A stretch of DNA of 64,000 nucleotides from Glycomyces terrestris (GCF_003933745.1 NZ_RSEB01000001.1:806001-870000); one strand, 5' to 3'. Shown: positions 26,824 to 35,509, numbered from the stretch's first letter. Numbers and translations: made by a program. Notes: generated by a model not told the origin, from the letters alone.

Positions 26824-27243
26824 ATGGACATGACGGTCGTCGCCTACACCGCCTACCTCCTGGTCGCCGTCCCGCTCACCGTCTGGGTCGCCCGCACCCT
26901 GGGCGCCAACGGCTTCCACTTCATCAAGGACGTCTTCGACGGGGACGAGCAGCTCGCCCGGGCCGTCAACCGGCTCCTCCAGGTCGGCTTCTACCTCCTC
27001 AACTTCGGCTTCGTGGCGCTGTGGCTGCGCACCGGCGAGGAGATCGGCACCGCCAGGGAGGTCTTCGAGACCGTCGCCGTCAAGATCGGCGCCGTGCTCC
27101 TGGTCCTCGGCATCCTGCACGTCCTCAACGTCGTCGTCCTCAACGGCTTCCGCCGCCGCGGCCGGGTGGTCGACGCCCGCGCCCTCGCCGCGATGGAGCC
27201 CCCGCGCCCGCGGCCCCAGGGGTACGGCCCGCATCCGCAGTAG
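26824..27243 (+). CDS. Small membrane protein ahead of tetR
   Basis: A 139-residue protein with three clear hydrophobic helices (residues about 4-24, 50-67 and 83-107) and a basic, Pro-rich C-terminus ending in PRPQGYGPHPQ. I know similar small proteins of unknown function in actinobacteria but cannot name a role. It lies 31 bp after the second operator and 10 bp before the TetR gene, so it is the likely primary target of that repressor. A small membrane protein under TetR control is often an efflux aid or stress-induced envelope protein; this is inference only. Confidence 0.82.
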   Translation: MDMTVVAYTAYLLVAVPLTVWVARTLGANGFHFIKDVFDGDEQLARAVNRLLQVGFYLLNFGFVALWLRTGEEIGTAREVFETVAVKIGAVLLVLGILHVLNVVVLNGFRRRGRVVDARALAAMEPPRPRPQGYGPHPQ

Positions 27244-27246
27244 GAT
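27241..27246 (+). promoter_or_regulatory. -10 element of tetR overlapping the upstream stop codon
   Basis: TAGGAT, whose TAG is the stop codon of the membrane protein gene, ends seven bases before GTG 27254. It would give tetR a leaderless transcript of its own. Confidence 0.45.
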
Positions 27247-27253
27247 CGCCTCT

Positions 27254-27991
27254 GTGAGCACCGCACCCGACGACTCCGACGCGTCCGCCCGCCCCGCCAG
27301 CAAGGGCGAGCGGACGCGTCAGCGCATCATCGACACCGCGCTCGAGATGTTCGCCGAGCGCGGCTACGACAAGACGACGATGCGGGCGATCGCGGCCGAG
27401 GCCGGCGTCTCGGTCGGGAACGCCTACTACTACTTCAAGTCCAAGGAGCACCTGATCCAGGGCTTCTACGAGCAGGCGACGATGCGGCACGCCGAGCTCA
27501 CGCCGACGATGCTGGAGGGCAAGGAGACCCTGGCGGAGCGGATCGAGGCGGCGCTCCTGGCCTGGCTCGACATCGCCGGGCCCTACCACGCGTTCGCGGT
27601 GCAGTTCTTCCGGAACGCCGCCGACCCGGCGAGCCCGCTCAGCCCGTTCTCGGAGGACTCCGGCGAGAGCCGCGACCGCGACATCGCGCTCTACCGCGAG
27701 GTCCTGGAGGGCTCGAAGACCAAGGTGCCCAAGGACATGGCCGACATCCTGCCGGAGATGCTGTGGCTGCACCAGATGGTGGTGGTCCTGCACTGGGTGT
27801 ACGACGCCTCGCCGGGGCAGGAGAAGTCGCGGGAGCTGGCGCGGCGCACGGCGCCGCTGGCGGCCCGCGTGGTGGCGCTCTCGCGCCTGAAGATCCTGCG
27901 TCCGCTGGTGAAGCAGGGCGAGGAGCTGGTGCGGGACTTCCTCATCACCCGCAGGCCGGGGCACTACGGCCCGGCGCCGGCCGAGGAGTAG
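27254..27991 (+). CDS. TetR/AcrR-family regulator
   Basis: A 245-residue repressor. The N-terminal DNA-binding domain is RTRQRIIDTALEMFAERGYDKTTMRAIAAEAGVSVGNAYYYFKSKEHLI (read in pieces, residues about 20-68), with the recognition helix VSVGNAYYYF. The rest is an alpha-helical ligand and dimer domain. It is a good candidate to bind the two palindromes at 26736-26793, which also allows autoregulation since the membrane-protein promoter reads into tetR. The ligand is unknown. A long terminator-like hairpin at 27997-28038 follows. Confidence 0.93.
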   Translation: MSTAPDDSDASARPASKGERTRQRIIDTALEMFAERGYDKTTMRAIAAEAGVSVGNAYYYFKSKEHLIQGFYEQATMRHAELTPTMLEGKETLAERIEAALLAWLDIAGPYHAFAVQFFRNAADPASPLSPFSEDSGESRDRDIALYREVLEGSKTKVPKDMADILPEMLWLHQMVVVLHWVYDASPGQEKSRELARRTAPLAARVVALSRLKILRPLVKQGEELVRDFLITRRPGHYGPAPAEE

Positions 27992-27996
27992 ACGGC

Positions 27997-28038
27997 CCGA
28001 AGGGCCGGCCGGACGCCGTTGTCCGAGCGGCCCTTCGG
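27997..28038. terminator. Bidirectional hairpin between tetR and the SCO5389-type gene
   Basis: 11-bp perfect stem (CCGAAGGGCCG at 27997-28007 and CGGCCCTTCGG at 28028-28038) with a 20-base loop, between convergent genes. Confidence 0.5.
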
Positions 28039-28061
28039 TGGTGCGTGCCCTGCGCGCCGCG

Positions 28062-28472
28062 TCAGCAGTCGCGCAGCTCCGGCGACTGGTTGAGCAGCTG
28101 CCCGCGCGGCGAGGTGAACTTGCGGTAGGTCTCCGAGTCGACCTCGGAGAGCGGGAAGGCCGCGATCCGGTGGCAGTTCTGGAAGGCGAACTTGACGCCG
28201 TGGTGGCGCTCCAGCGCGCCCCGCATCGAGTCCGAGGCGAGGGCCCGCAGGAGCTGGCCGCGGGCCTGCTCGTCCGGCGGCGGCGTGGTGTTGTCCGCGA
28301 ACTGGGTGGACCCCGTGGACGACACGACCCCGTGCTTCAGGTCGTCGGCGACCTTGGCGAAGAGGTCCCAGGCGAACGGCAGCGACTGCTTGATGCAGTC
28401 CAGGAACTCGGCGTCGGTCACCTCCCCGGCTTCGGCCTTGGCGAGCAGGTCTTCAGAGACGTCAAGGGACAT
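28062..28472 (-). CDS. SCO5389-type conserved protein
   Basis: A 136-residue soluble protein matching, from memory, the small actinobacterial family typified by S. coelicolor SCO5389. The features I associate with it are SLDVSEDLLAKAEAGEVTDAEFLDCIKQSLPFAW, NTTPPPDEQARGQLLRALASDSMRGAL and FAFQNCHRIAAFPL, each a short block here. No enzyme motif is evident. ATG at 28472 has GAGAGGAG seven bases upstream, so an upstream ATG at 28520 is rejected. It lies 118 bp downstream of the ATPase gene on the same strand, and the pair may work together. Function unknown. Confidence 0.85.
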   Translation of the reverse strand: MSLDVSEDLLAKAEAGEVTDAEFLDCIKQSLPFAWDLFAKVADDLKHGVVSSTGSTQFADNTTPPPDEQARGQLLRALASDSMRGALERHHGVKFAFQNCHRIAAFPLSEVDSETYRKFTSPRGQLLNQSPELRDC

Positions 28473-28590
28473 GCGTACTCCTCTCGGTTCGAATCGGTTC
28501 ATTGTGCTGGCGGCGGTCACCGTCCGCTGTCGGGTAGTCGACGCAGACGAGTCCAGGGGCCCCGAGCGTCCAGAACGGGCCGGTGCGGCG

Positions 28591-29559
28591 CTAGTGGACG
28601 GGGGCGTTCAGGAGGTGCTCGCCGAGGACGTACCCGGGCACGATCTGGTCGGCGAGGTCGACGCCGGCGCGGTCGTTGCCCCAGGCGAGGGCGGCCTTGC
28701 GGTGGAACTCGTGGGCCTGGCGGGTGAACTTGGCCCAGTCCTTGCCGCCGGCCACGGCGCGCTCGCGGGCGGCGTCGACGACGGCGAGGTTCTCGGGTTC
28801 GAGGTCGGCCACGGGGCCGACGGTGCCGCGTTCGGCGGCCTTGACGTACTTCGAGCGCGAGCACCAGCCCAGGAGGGCGTCGCCCACGTGCTCGCGCAGG
28901 AACGCGACGTCGTCCTCGTCGTCGATCTTGTTGCCGATCACGGAGATCCGCACGTCGTAGTCCTCGGCGTAGCCGAGGTACTGCTTGTAGACGCCGACGG
29001 AGCGCAGGGTCGGCTCGCACACCAGGAAGGTGTGGTCGAAGCGGGTGAACATCCCGGAGGCGAAGGCCTCGGCGCCGGCGACCATGTCGACCACGACGAA
29101 CTCGTCGCGCCGGTCGACGAGGTGGTTGAGGAGGAGCTCGACGGCGCCGACCTTGGAGTGGTAGCAGGCGACGCCGAGGTCGTCGTCGACGAAGCCGCCG
29201 GTGGCGGCGAAGCGGATGCCGTCGTGCTCGGTGAAGAGGCGTTCGAACAGCGGGCCCGTCTCGTGCACGGTGACCAGGCGCGAGCCGGGGCCGGGCGGCG
29301 TGGTCTTGAGCATGAGGTCGGCCGAGGGCACGAGCGGGTTGGTCCCGCGCAGGTGGTCCTTGAGGTCGGCCAGGTGCTCCCCCAGCACCGGGCGCATCGC
29401 GGCGGCCTCGGCGTCGAGGCCGAGCGCGGCCGCCAGGTGCTGGTTGATGTCGGCGTCGACGGCCATCACGGGGTGGCCGAGCGCGGCCGCGCGCCGCGCG
29501 AACAGCGAGGCCATCGTGGTCTTGCCCGAGCCGCCCTTGCCGACGAAGGCGAGTTTCAT
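28591..29559 (-). CDS. CooC/ParA-like P-loop ATPase
   Basis: A 322-residue member of the MinD/ParA/CooC superfamily. The deviant Walker A GKGGSGKTT (residues 7-15) has the signature Lys. The switch regions include VDADINQHLAAALGL and VVVDMVAGAEAFASGMFTRFD. The QxxG metal-inserting Cys pair typical of CooC is not seen, so a nickel role is not supported. The sequence resembles actinobacterial ATPases linked to SCO5389-like genes, of unknown function. A short inverted repeat (TTGAAA..TTTCAA) lies just upstream of the start. It is separated by about 130 bp from the glutamate transport genes. Confidence 0.85.
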   Translation of the reverse strand: MKLAFVGKGGSGKTTMASLFARRAAALGHPVMAVDADINQHLAAALGLDAEAAAMRPVLGEHLADLKDHLRGTNPLVPSADLMLKTTPPGPGSRLVTVHETGPLFERLFTEHDGIRFAATGGFVDDDLGVACYHSKVGAVELLLNHLVDRRDEFVVVDMVAGAEAFASGMFTRFDHTFLVCEPTLRSVGVYKQYLGYAEDYDVRISVIGNKIDDEDDVAFLREHVGDALLGWCSRSKYVKAAERGTVGPVADLEPENLAVVDAARERAVAGGKDWAKFTRQAHEFHRKAALAWGNDRAGVDLADQIVPGYVLGEHLLNAPVH

Positions 29560-29647
29560 GGTTCCGGATCCCCCACCAATTGAAAATGGTTGTTGATTTC
29601 AAGAGGAGGGTAGCAAACCGCGAAACCGATTGGCGCTCATATGCAAA

Positions 29648-29678
29648 GGGGCCCCGCCAGCGGTGCTGGCGGGGCCCC
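29648..29678 (-). terminator. Terminator of the gluABCD operon
   Basis: Perfect 14-bp stem (GGGGCCCCGCCAGC and complement), 3-base loop, followed on the minus strand by TTT. It sits 14 bases past the gluD stop. Confidence 0.75.
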
Positions 29679-29691
29679 TGGGGCGGGTGCT

Positions 29692-30600
29692 TCAGATGCC
29701 GACCGACTGGCCGGAGGTGACCCCGGCCTCGATCTGGGCCGCGGCCTTGGGCGCGGCGGTCTTCTTGCGCAGGCGCCGTTCGGCGTACACCACGACCTTC
29801 GAGAGGGCGTAGGCCAGCACGAAGTAGATGAGCGCGGCGATGACGAGCGCCTGGAGGAAGGAGTTGCCGTAGTCGCGGCCGATGATGTTGGCCGAGTGCA
29901 GCAGCTCCGGGTAGGTGATCACGTAGCCGAGCGAGGTGTCCTTGAGGAGGATGACCAGCTGGGCGAGGACCGCCGGGAGCATGTTCCGCAGCACCTGGGG
30001 CAGCACGATGAGGCGCTGCACCTGGCCGTGGCTGAGGCCGACCGCGTACCCGGCCATGGCCTGGCCCGGCGGGAGGGCCGCGACGCCGGCGCGGAGGATC
30101 TCGGCGAGGATCGCGCCGTTGTAGATGCCCAGGCCCAGCACCAGGAACGTGAGGCGGCGGGCGTCGCCGCTCCAGCCGAGGGTGTCGGCGGTGAAGCCGA
30201 AGTACCCGTCGATGGTGAAGGAGATCCAGATGAGCAGCACCAGCGGCAGCGAGCGGAAGAACTGCACGTACACGGTGGAGGCCGCCCGGGTGGGCAGGAA
30301 CCGCGAGATGCGCCCGAAGCCGATGACGACGCCGAGGACGATCGCCAGGAGCGAGCCGAGCGCGAAGGCGAGCAGGGTGTCGAGGATCGCGGGGATCCAG
30401 GTGGTCTCGACGACGAGCGCGTCGAGGGGGTTGATCCACCGGGACGCCTCGAAGAAGTTGTTCGAAGCGAGTCCGGCTGCGGCCCAAGCGAGGAGGCCGA
30501 CGATGACGACGCCGGAGACGACCGACGCGATCAGCGAGCGCTGCCTGCCCTTGGGGCCGAGCGCGTCGAACAGGACCGTGCTCTCGTTCTGTCTGGTCAT
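29692..30600 (-). CDS. gluD: Glutamate ABC transporter permease (GluD-like)
   Basis: Second permease of the glutamate/polar amino acid importer. 302 residues with about five hydrophobic helices. The EAA-like motif is GQAMAGYAVGLSHGQVQRLI, followed by the VLPQVLRNMLPAV coupling helix. The C-terminal part (KVVVYAERRLRKK) is basic. It follows gluC by 13 bp and ends 14 bp ahead of a strong terminator, so it closes the operon. In Corynebacterium glutamicum GluC and GluD form the heteromeric channel, which I take as the model here. Confidence 0.93.
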   Translation of the reverse strand: MTRQNESTVLFDALGPKGRQRSLIASVVSGVVIVGLLAWAAAGLASNNFFEASRWINPLDALVVETTWIPAILDTLLAFALGSLLAIVLGVVIGFGRISRFLPTRAASTVYVQFFRSLPLVLLIWISFTIDGYFGFTADTLGWSGDARRLTFLVLGLGIYNGAILAEILRAGVAALPPGQAMAGYAVGLSHGQVQRLIVLPQVLRNMLPAVLAQLVILLKDTSLGYVITYPELLHSANIIGRDYGNSFLQALVIAALIYFVLAYALSKVVVYAERRLRKKTAAPKAAAQIEAGVTSGQSVGI

Positions 30601-30613
30601 GAGTCACCCGCCT

Positions 30614-31270
30614 TCATCGGACGAACGCGGCGCGCCGCTCGGCGAGCCGGACGAGGTAGCTGAGGACGAACGCGATCAGCAGGTAGCTGACGGTCACGCC
30701 GATGACGACGCCCCACAGGTCGAACCGGGACTGGTCGTCCTCGATGAGCCGGCGGGACATGGCGGTGAGCTCGGTGACGCCGACCGCGAGCACCAGCGCG
30801 CTGTTCTTGACCAGGGCGATCAGGAGCGAGCCGAGCGGCGGGATGACGGCCCGGAACGCCTGCGGGAGGATCACGTTCGCGAGCGACTGCCCGAAGGTGA
30901 GGCCGATCGAGCGGGCCGCCTCGGCCTGCCCGAGGGGGATCGAGTTGATGCCGCTGCGCAGCGTCTCGCCCACGAACGCGCCGGTGTACATGCCGAGGCC
31001 GATGAGGCCGACGCCCCAGCTGGTGGTCTCGATGCCGATCGACGGCAGGCCGAAGTACATGACGAACAGGACCGCCAGCAGCGGCACGTTGCGGAACAGC
31101 TGCGTGTAGGCGTTCGCGGCCCAGCGGGCGGGGGCGGCGGGGCTGACGTGCATGACCACCAGGACCATGCCGATCGCCAGGGCGATCGCGTAACTGGCGA
31201 GCGTCACCACGACGGTGACGCGGGCGCCCTCCAGCAGGGCTTCGGCCATCAGGTCGAAATTGTCGAACAA
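30614..31270 (-). CDS. gluC: Glutamate ABC transporter permease (GluC-like)
   Basis: 218-residue permease of the HisM/GltK family with five hydrophobic helices. The cytoplasmic coupling motif is PLGQAEAARSIGLTFGQSLANVILPQAFR, read in parts. It starts with TTG at 31270, supported by GGAGGAG six bases upstream, and is followed by gluD after 13 bp. It lies 73 bp after the binding-protein gene. Works with GluA ATPase, GluB receptor and GluD. Confidence 0.93.
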   Translation of the reverse strand: MFDNFDLMAEALLEGARVTVVVTLASYAIALAIGMVLVVMHVSPAAPARWAANAYTQLFRNVPLLAVLFVMYFGLPSIGIETTSWGVGLIGLGMYTGAFVGETLRSGINSIPLGQAEAARSIGLTFGQSLANVILPQAFRAVIPPLGSLLIALVKNSALVLAVGVTELTAMSRRLIEDDQSRFDLWGVVIGVTVSYLLIAFVLSYLVRLAERRAAFVR

Positions 31271-31343
31271 GCGGACTCCTCCATAAGGCGGGCGGCGGCG
31301 GCCGTCTGCACGGCCGCCGCCGCTTCACCGAACGGTCGCGGAC

Positions 31344-32273
31344 CTAGTAGCGGTTGGGGGCCGGAAGGGTCTCGGGCAGCGGCATGCCGGCGGCGCCGAA
31401 GGTCAGGTCGAACGCCTTCTCCCAGTCGCCGTTCGTCAGGATCTCGTCGATCATGTCGTTGACGAAGTTGCGGGCGTCGGTCTCGCCGAGCGGCATCGCG
31501 ATGCCGTAGGGCTCGTCGGTGAAGATGTTCGACGAGTCCAGGACCCGGAAGGCGTCCGGCTTGTCGACGGTGAAGCCGTAGAGGATGGTCTCGTCGGTGC
31601 TCACCGCGTCGGTCTGGCCGTTCTCCAGGGCCTGGGCGCAGGCGGCGTAGTCGGCCAGCGGCGTGATCTCGGCCTCGGGGTTCTCGGCCTCGAGGTTCGC
31701 GATCGAGCCGGAGCCCTCGGCGATGCAGACGCGCTTGCCGGCCAGGTCGGCCACCGAGTTGATGTCGGTGTTGTCGGCGGCGACCATGACGTTCTGGCCG
31801 GTCTGGAAGTACGGGCCGGCGAAGTCGAACTGGGTCAGGCGCTCGGGGTACATCGAGTAGGACGCGATGACCACGTCGACCGTGCCGTCGTTGATGTACG
31901 TCTCGCGGTTCTGCGAGGTGGTCTCGACGAAGCGGAGGTTGCCCTCCTCGCCCTCGGTGACCTCGCCGAAGATGTAGGTGGCGAGCAGGCGGGCCATCTC
32001 GGCGTCGAAGCCCTCGACCTCGCCGGTCGCGGTGTTCATCTGGCCGATCAGCGGCTGGTCGTACTTGACGCCGACGGTGATGTAGCCCTTCTCCTGGATG
32101 TCCTGGATGAGGCCGGCGGGGATCTCGGAGGCCTGCTCGAGCGAGTAGGACCCGACGGACTCCTCCAGGGACTCCTGCTCCTCGGCGTCCTGGCTGGCCT
32201 CGCCGGAACACGCGGCCAGGGACATCAGGCCGGCCGCGGCGATCGCGGCGGCGGCCTTGCGGAATGCGCGCAT
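31344..32273 (-). CDS. gluB: Glutamate-binding lipoprotein (GluB-like)
   Basis: Extracellular receptor of the glutamate importer, 309 residues. Signal peptide MRAFRKAAAAIAAAGLMSLAAC with a lipobox (LAAC) places the lipid-modified Cys at about residue 22; Lgt (also in this window) would modify it. A 30-residue acidic linker leads to a family 3 solute-binding domain (ITVGVKYDQPLIGQMN, VEGFDAEMARLLA, VDVVIASYSMYPERL). The ligand could be glutamate, aspartate or glutamine. GGAAGG lies seven bases before the ATG. It is 50 bp downstream of gluA. Confidence 0.93.
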   Translation of the reverse strand: MRAFRKAAAAIAAAGLMSLAACSGEASQDAEEQESLEESVGSYSLEQASEIPAGLIQDIQEKGYITVGVKYDQPLIGQMNTATGEVEGFDAEMARLLATYIFGEVTEGEEGNLRFVETTSQNRETYINDGTVDVVIASYSMYPERLTQFDFAGPYFQTGQNVMVAADNTDINSVADLAGKRVCIAEGSGSIANLEAENPEAEITPLADYAACAQALENGQTDAVSTDETILYGFTVDKPDAFRVLDSSNIFTDEPYGIAMPLGETDARNFVNDMIDEILTNGDWEKAFDLTFGAAGMPLPETLPAPNRY

Positions 32274-32323
32274 AGCTGTTTCCTTCCTTATGGGTGGGGT
32301 CGGCAATGTGGTGCTGGGTGGTC

Positions 32324-33076
32324 TCAGTGCGTCATGACCTTGGACAGGAAGTCCTGGGCGCGCTCGGTCTGCGGGTCGTCGAAGAACCGGTCCGGCGGGG
32401 CGACCTCGACGATCTGCCCGTCGGCCATGAAGACGACCCGGTTGGCGGCGCGGCGGGCGAAGCCCATCTCGTGGGTCACCACGACCATGGTCATGCCCTC
32501 GCGGGCGAGGTCCTGCATGACGTCCAGGACCTCGTTGATCATCTCGGGGTCGAGCGCGGAGGTCGGCTCGTCGAACATCATGAGCTTGGGGTCCATGGCC
32601 AGGCCGCGGGCGATCGCCACGCGCTGCTGCTGGCCGCCGGAGAGCTGCGACGGGAAGGCGTCGGCCTTGCCGGACAGGCCCACGCGCTCCAGGAGCTGGC
32701 GGGCGCGCTCCTCGGCCTTGGCCTTGGGGGTACGGCGCACCTTGATCGGTCCGAGCGTGATGTTCTGGAGGACCGTGAGGTGCGCGAAGAGGTTGAAGTG
32801 CTGGAAGACCATGCCGACGTCGGCGCGCAGGTTCGCGAGCGCGCGGCCCTCGGCGGGGAGCGGCTTCCCGTTCACGGTGATGGTGCCGGAGTCGACGGTC
32901 TCGAGTCGGTTGATGGTCCGGCACAGCGTCGACTTGCCGGAACCGGAGGGTCCGATGAGGACCACGACCTCGCCGTCGTCCACGGTCAGGTCGATGTCCT
33001 TGAGCGCGTGGAGGTCTCCGAAGTGCTTGTTCACTCCGGCGATGGTGACCATCGGAGCCTTCGGCGTTGCTTCCAT
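32324..33076 (-). CDS. gluA: Glutamate ABC transporter ATPase (GluA-like)
   Basis: ATPase of the polar amino acid importer, 250 residues. Walker A GPSGSGKST, signature LSGGQQQRVAIA, Walker B LMMFDEPTSALDPE and H-loop VVVTHEMG are all canonical. It opens the gluA-gluB-gluC-gluD operon. The upstream 254 bp (33077-33330) is unusually A+T-rich between 33130 and 33240 and must hold promoters for this operon and for lipB. I could not place its -10 reliably. Confidence 0.95.
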   Translation of the reverse strand: MEATPKAPMVTIAGVNKHFGDLHALKDIDLTVDDGEVVVLIGPSGSGKSTLCRTINRLETVDSGTITVNGKPLPAEGRALANLRADVGMVFQHFNLFAHLTVLQNITLGPIKVRRTPKAKAEERARQLLERVGLSGKADAFPSQLSGGQQQRVAIARGLAMDPKLMMFDEPTSALDPEMINEVLDVMQDLAREGMTMVVVTHEMGFARRAANRVVFMADGQIVEVAPPDRFFDDPQTERAQDFLSKVMTH

Positions 33077-33330
33077 TCGTATCCCTGTGGTCGTGTGGAA
33101 CCCTCGACTGGCGCGGGGCGAGCGGATTGGGCTTTAAATACCTTAGGAATAGTAGTGTGACAGCTCACGCGCGGTCACCGGGGCGGCCGACGGCAGCAAC
33201 TAGTCGGCAATTAAGTAACGGCATCATAAAGAACGACCTGCGCATAACGGGCCTGAAGCACCGCTGGAACCACGGTGACGCATCCGTCGTCCGGTGGCCG
33301 CCCGGACGCGTTGCGGTCTAGGGTCGAAGG
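33077..33330. other. Divergent gluA/lipB intergenic region
   Basis: Intergenic region of 254 bp without a gene. The middle part (about 33130-33240) is markedly A+T-rich for this genome. It contains GTGACAGCTCAC (33157-33168), a small inverted repeat, and TAGGGT for lipB at its right end. No regulator could be named from it. Confidence 0.5.
33319..33324 (+). promoter_or_regulatory. -10 element of lipB (leaderless)
   Basis: TAGGGT, six bases before the ATG at 33331. Confidence 0.5.
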
Positions 33331-34020
33331 ATGACCGCACCAGTGGGGACCGCGGGCGCAGACGCCCCCGGCATCAGTGTCATCGAAGGCATCACTGTAG
33401 AGAAGCGCGGCCTCATGGACTACCAGGAGGCGTGGGACTACCAGCGGGAGCTCCAGCAGCGGCGGATCGACGACGAGATCGGCGACACCGTGCTGCTGCT
33501 CCAGCACCCGAGCGTGTACACCGCGGGACGGCGCACCGAGACGTGGGCGCTGCCGCAGGACGGCACCCCGGTCGTCACGGTCGACCGCGGCGGCCAGATC
33601 ACCTGGCACGGTCCCGGCCAGATCGTGGGCTACCCGATCATGAAGATGCGGAACAAGGTCGACGTCGTCGGCTACGTGCGGCGGGTCGAGGACATGATCT
33701 CGGCGGTGTGCCACGAGCTGGGCGTGACCTCGGCGCGCGGGCGCCTGCACGACCGTACGGGCGTGTGGCTGCCGGCGGACGACAAGGGGCCGGAGCGGAA
33801 GATCTGCGCGATCGGCGTGCGGGTCCGCTGGGCGACGACGATGCACGGGTTCGCGCTCAACTGCAACCCGGACATGTCCTACTGGGACCGGATCGCGCCG
33901 TGCGCGATCACGGACGCGGACGTCACGAGCCTCTCGCAGGAGCTGGGCCGCGACGTCACGGTCGAGGAGGTCCTGCCGGTCGTGGAGAAGCACCTCGGGC
34001 TGCTGCTCGAGCGCGACTAG
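33331..34020 (+). CDS. lipB: Lipoyl(octanoyl) transferase
   Basis: Transfers the octanoyl group from octanoyl-ACP to lipoyl domains of 2-oxoacid dehydrogenases and GcvH. 229 residues. The [12 protein letters not shown] motif, Lys157 (KICAIGVRV) and the nucleophile Cys178 (ALNCNPD) form the catalytic set. [13 protein letters not shown] is typical. About 20 extra N-terminal residues are unconserved. LipA is often next to lipB but is absent here, the next gene being convergent. TAGGGT at a six-base spacing before the ATG suggests leaderless expression. Confidence 0.95.
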   Translation: MTAPVGTAGADAPGISVIEGITVEKRGLMDYQEAWDYQRELQQRRIDDEIGDTVLLLQHPSVYTAGRRTETWALPQDGTPVVTVDRGGQITWHGPGQIVGYPIMKMRNKVDVVGYVRRVEDMISAVCHELGVTSARGRLHDRTGVWLPADDKGPERKICAIGVRVRWATTMHGFALNCNPDMSYWDRIAPCAITDADVTSLSQELGRDVTVEEVLPVVEKHLGLLLERD

Positions 34021-34030
34021 GGGAACGTGA

Positions 34031-34064
34031 GAGGACGGGCGCGGCGCGGGCCGCGCCCGTCCTC
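34031..34064. terminator. Bidirectional terminator lipB / DUF1023 hydrolase
   Basis: Perfect 15-bp stem (GAGGACGGGCGCGGC and complement) with a 4-base loop, between two convergent genes and within 15 bp of both stops. Confidence 0.7.
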
Positions 34065-34077
34065 GCGTCTGCGTGGT

Positions 34078-35460
34078 CTAGGCGCAGTCGGGGTCCGCGG
34101 GGGCCTGCTCGGCGGTGAGCTCGGGGTCTTCGCCGGTCATGACGGCGAGGAGGTTGCGCCAGGCGTCGGACTCGGGGTAGAAGACCTCGGAGTGGGAGTG
34201 GACGCCTTCGACGGGCTTCCCGGCGATGCCGAGGTCGTGGAGGCTGAGGCCGGTGTCGTCGACGGCGCCGGGGGCGTCGGAGAGGTTCCCGGTGGCGAGG
34301 CGGCGCATCCCGGGGAAGTCGTCGGGGTCGGCGCCGTGGCCCAGGAGCGGCACGTACGGCAGGCCCTGGACGTACGAGATGGGATCGCCGGGGGCGGTCA
34401 TGGAGTAGCGCGGGCGGCACGGCTCGGTGTAGTCGGCGGGGGCGTAGACGTCGCTGCCCATGCCAGCGGAGGCGATGTGGAGGATGCGGTCGGCTTCGAG
34501 GTCGTAGGTCTCGGCCGTGCCGACGACCGCGCCGCCGTAGGAGTGCCCGGCGAGCGTGATGGCCACGCCGTCGCCGAGCTGCGCGCGCAGGTCGAGGGTG
34601 AAGGCGGCGAGGCTCCGGGCGGCGACCTGGGACCAGGACGCCCACGCCTCCTGGATCCAGCCGGAGGGCCAGGAGGCCGCGGCCCAGACGACGACGGCGA
34701 GGCCGTCCCCGGCGGCGTCGACGAAGGACTGGGCGCGGTCGTGGTAGATCTCGAAGTTCTGGCTGGTGAGGAACGCGGAGCCGCCGGGGACGATGACGGC
34801 GACGTTCCGGGCGGTGTCGAGGTCGCCGACGACCTCGATCCAGGAGCCGCCGCCGGCGTTGCTGTACGGGTCGAGGTGGAGGAACTCGCGGCCGGAGCCG
34901 ACGAGGTCCTCGAGTTCGGCGCGGGCGGGCCGGGCGGTGTCGCCGGTCCAGGGCCGCTCGGGGCCGGCGTACGCGGTGGAGGCGGTGGCGGCGGCGGTGA
35001 GGACCAGGCGGTTCGCGGCGGTGCGGGCCTCGAACGGCGCGCCGGGCATGCCGCCGATGACGGTCGGGTAGAGGACCGAGAGCCACGCGGTCCGCTCGGG
35101 GCCGAGGCCGGCGAAGAACTCGCCGACCGCGACCGGGTCGAGGCCGCCGTCGGCCGCGGCGAGGGCGGCCAGGGCGGCGCCGAGTTCGCCGGAGTCGGCG
35201 GTGGGGACGGCCGCGACGAGGCGGGCGGCGGCGGCGGGGTCGGCCAGCGCGGCGTCGAGCGCGGCGGCGGGGTCGTCGCCGGTGACGGGCGCGGCGGCGC
35301 GCAGGGCGGCGAGTTCGGTGCCGGGGTCGGCGGCGAGCACGGGGACGGCGCGGAGCTGCTCGGCCTCGGCTTCGCCGAGGCGCGCGAGCCCGGCGAGGTA
35401 GACGAGCGCGACGGCGGCGACGGCCGTCAGGGCCGCCGCACGCCACCACCGCTTGATCAC
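34078..35460 (-). CDS. DUF1023 alpha/beta hydrolase, membrane-anchored
   Basis: A 460-residue alpha/beta hydrolase of the DUF1023 class found in actinobacteria. The nucleophile elbow is ITLAGHSYGGAVVGTAE. An Asp in SMTAPGDPISYVQG and a His in the C-terminal GVHSHSEVFYP fit the triad. A single N-terminal hydrophobic segment (residues 7-27) acts as signal or anchor, followed by an Ala/Glu-rich helical region to about residue 120. It probably acts outside the membrane on an ester or peptide substrate; none is known. TACGCT lies six bases ahead of GTG 35460. Convergent with lipB. Confidence 0.87.
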   Translation of the reverse strand: MIKRWWRAAALTAVAAVALVYLAGLARLGEAEAEQLRAVPVLAADPGTELAALRAAAPVTGDDPAAALDAALADPAAAARLVAAVPTADSGELGAALAALAAADGGLDPVAVGEFFAGLGPERTAWLSVLYPTVIGGMPGAPFEARTAANRLVLTAAATASTAYAGPERPWTGDTARPARAELEDLVGSGREFLHLDPYSNAGGGSWIEVVGDLDTARNVAVIVPGGSAFLTSQNFEIYHDRAQSFVDAAGDGLAVVVWAAASWPSGWIQEAWASWSQVAARSLAAFTLDLRAQLGDGVAITLAGHSYGGAVVGTAETYDLEADRILHIASAGMGSDVYAPADYTEPCRPRYSMTAPGDPISYVQGLPYVPLLGHGADPDDFPGMRRLATGNLSDAPGAVDDTGLSLHDLGIAGKPVEGVHSHSEVFYPESDAWRNLLAVMTGEDPELTAEQAPADPDCA

Positions 35461-35466
35461 CGGGCC

Positions 35467-35472
35467 AGCGTA
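35467..35472 (-). promoter_or_regulatory. -10 element of the DUF1023 gene (leaderless)
   Basis: TACGCT on the minus strand, six bases before GTG 35460. Confidence 0.45.
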
Positions 35473-35509
35473 GCCGAGCCGGGATGCGCGCGGCGGGCGT
35501 GCGGGCGCG

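Noticed and set aside
29580-29602. TTGAAA..TTTCAA inverted repeat ahead of the ATPase gene
   Set aside because: Six-base A+T-rich arms with an 11-base spacer arise easily; no regulator lies nearby.
33157-33168. GTGACAGCTCAC as a CRP-type site upstream of gluA/lipB
   Set aside because: The arms are four bases apart, not six, and neither gene is a clear catabolite target.
33077-33330. GlnR-like boxes (GTnAC..) for the glu operon
   Set aside because: GTTAC is present, but the second half does not match the consensus.
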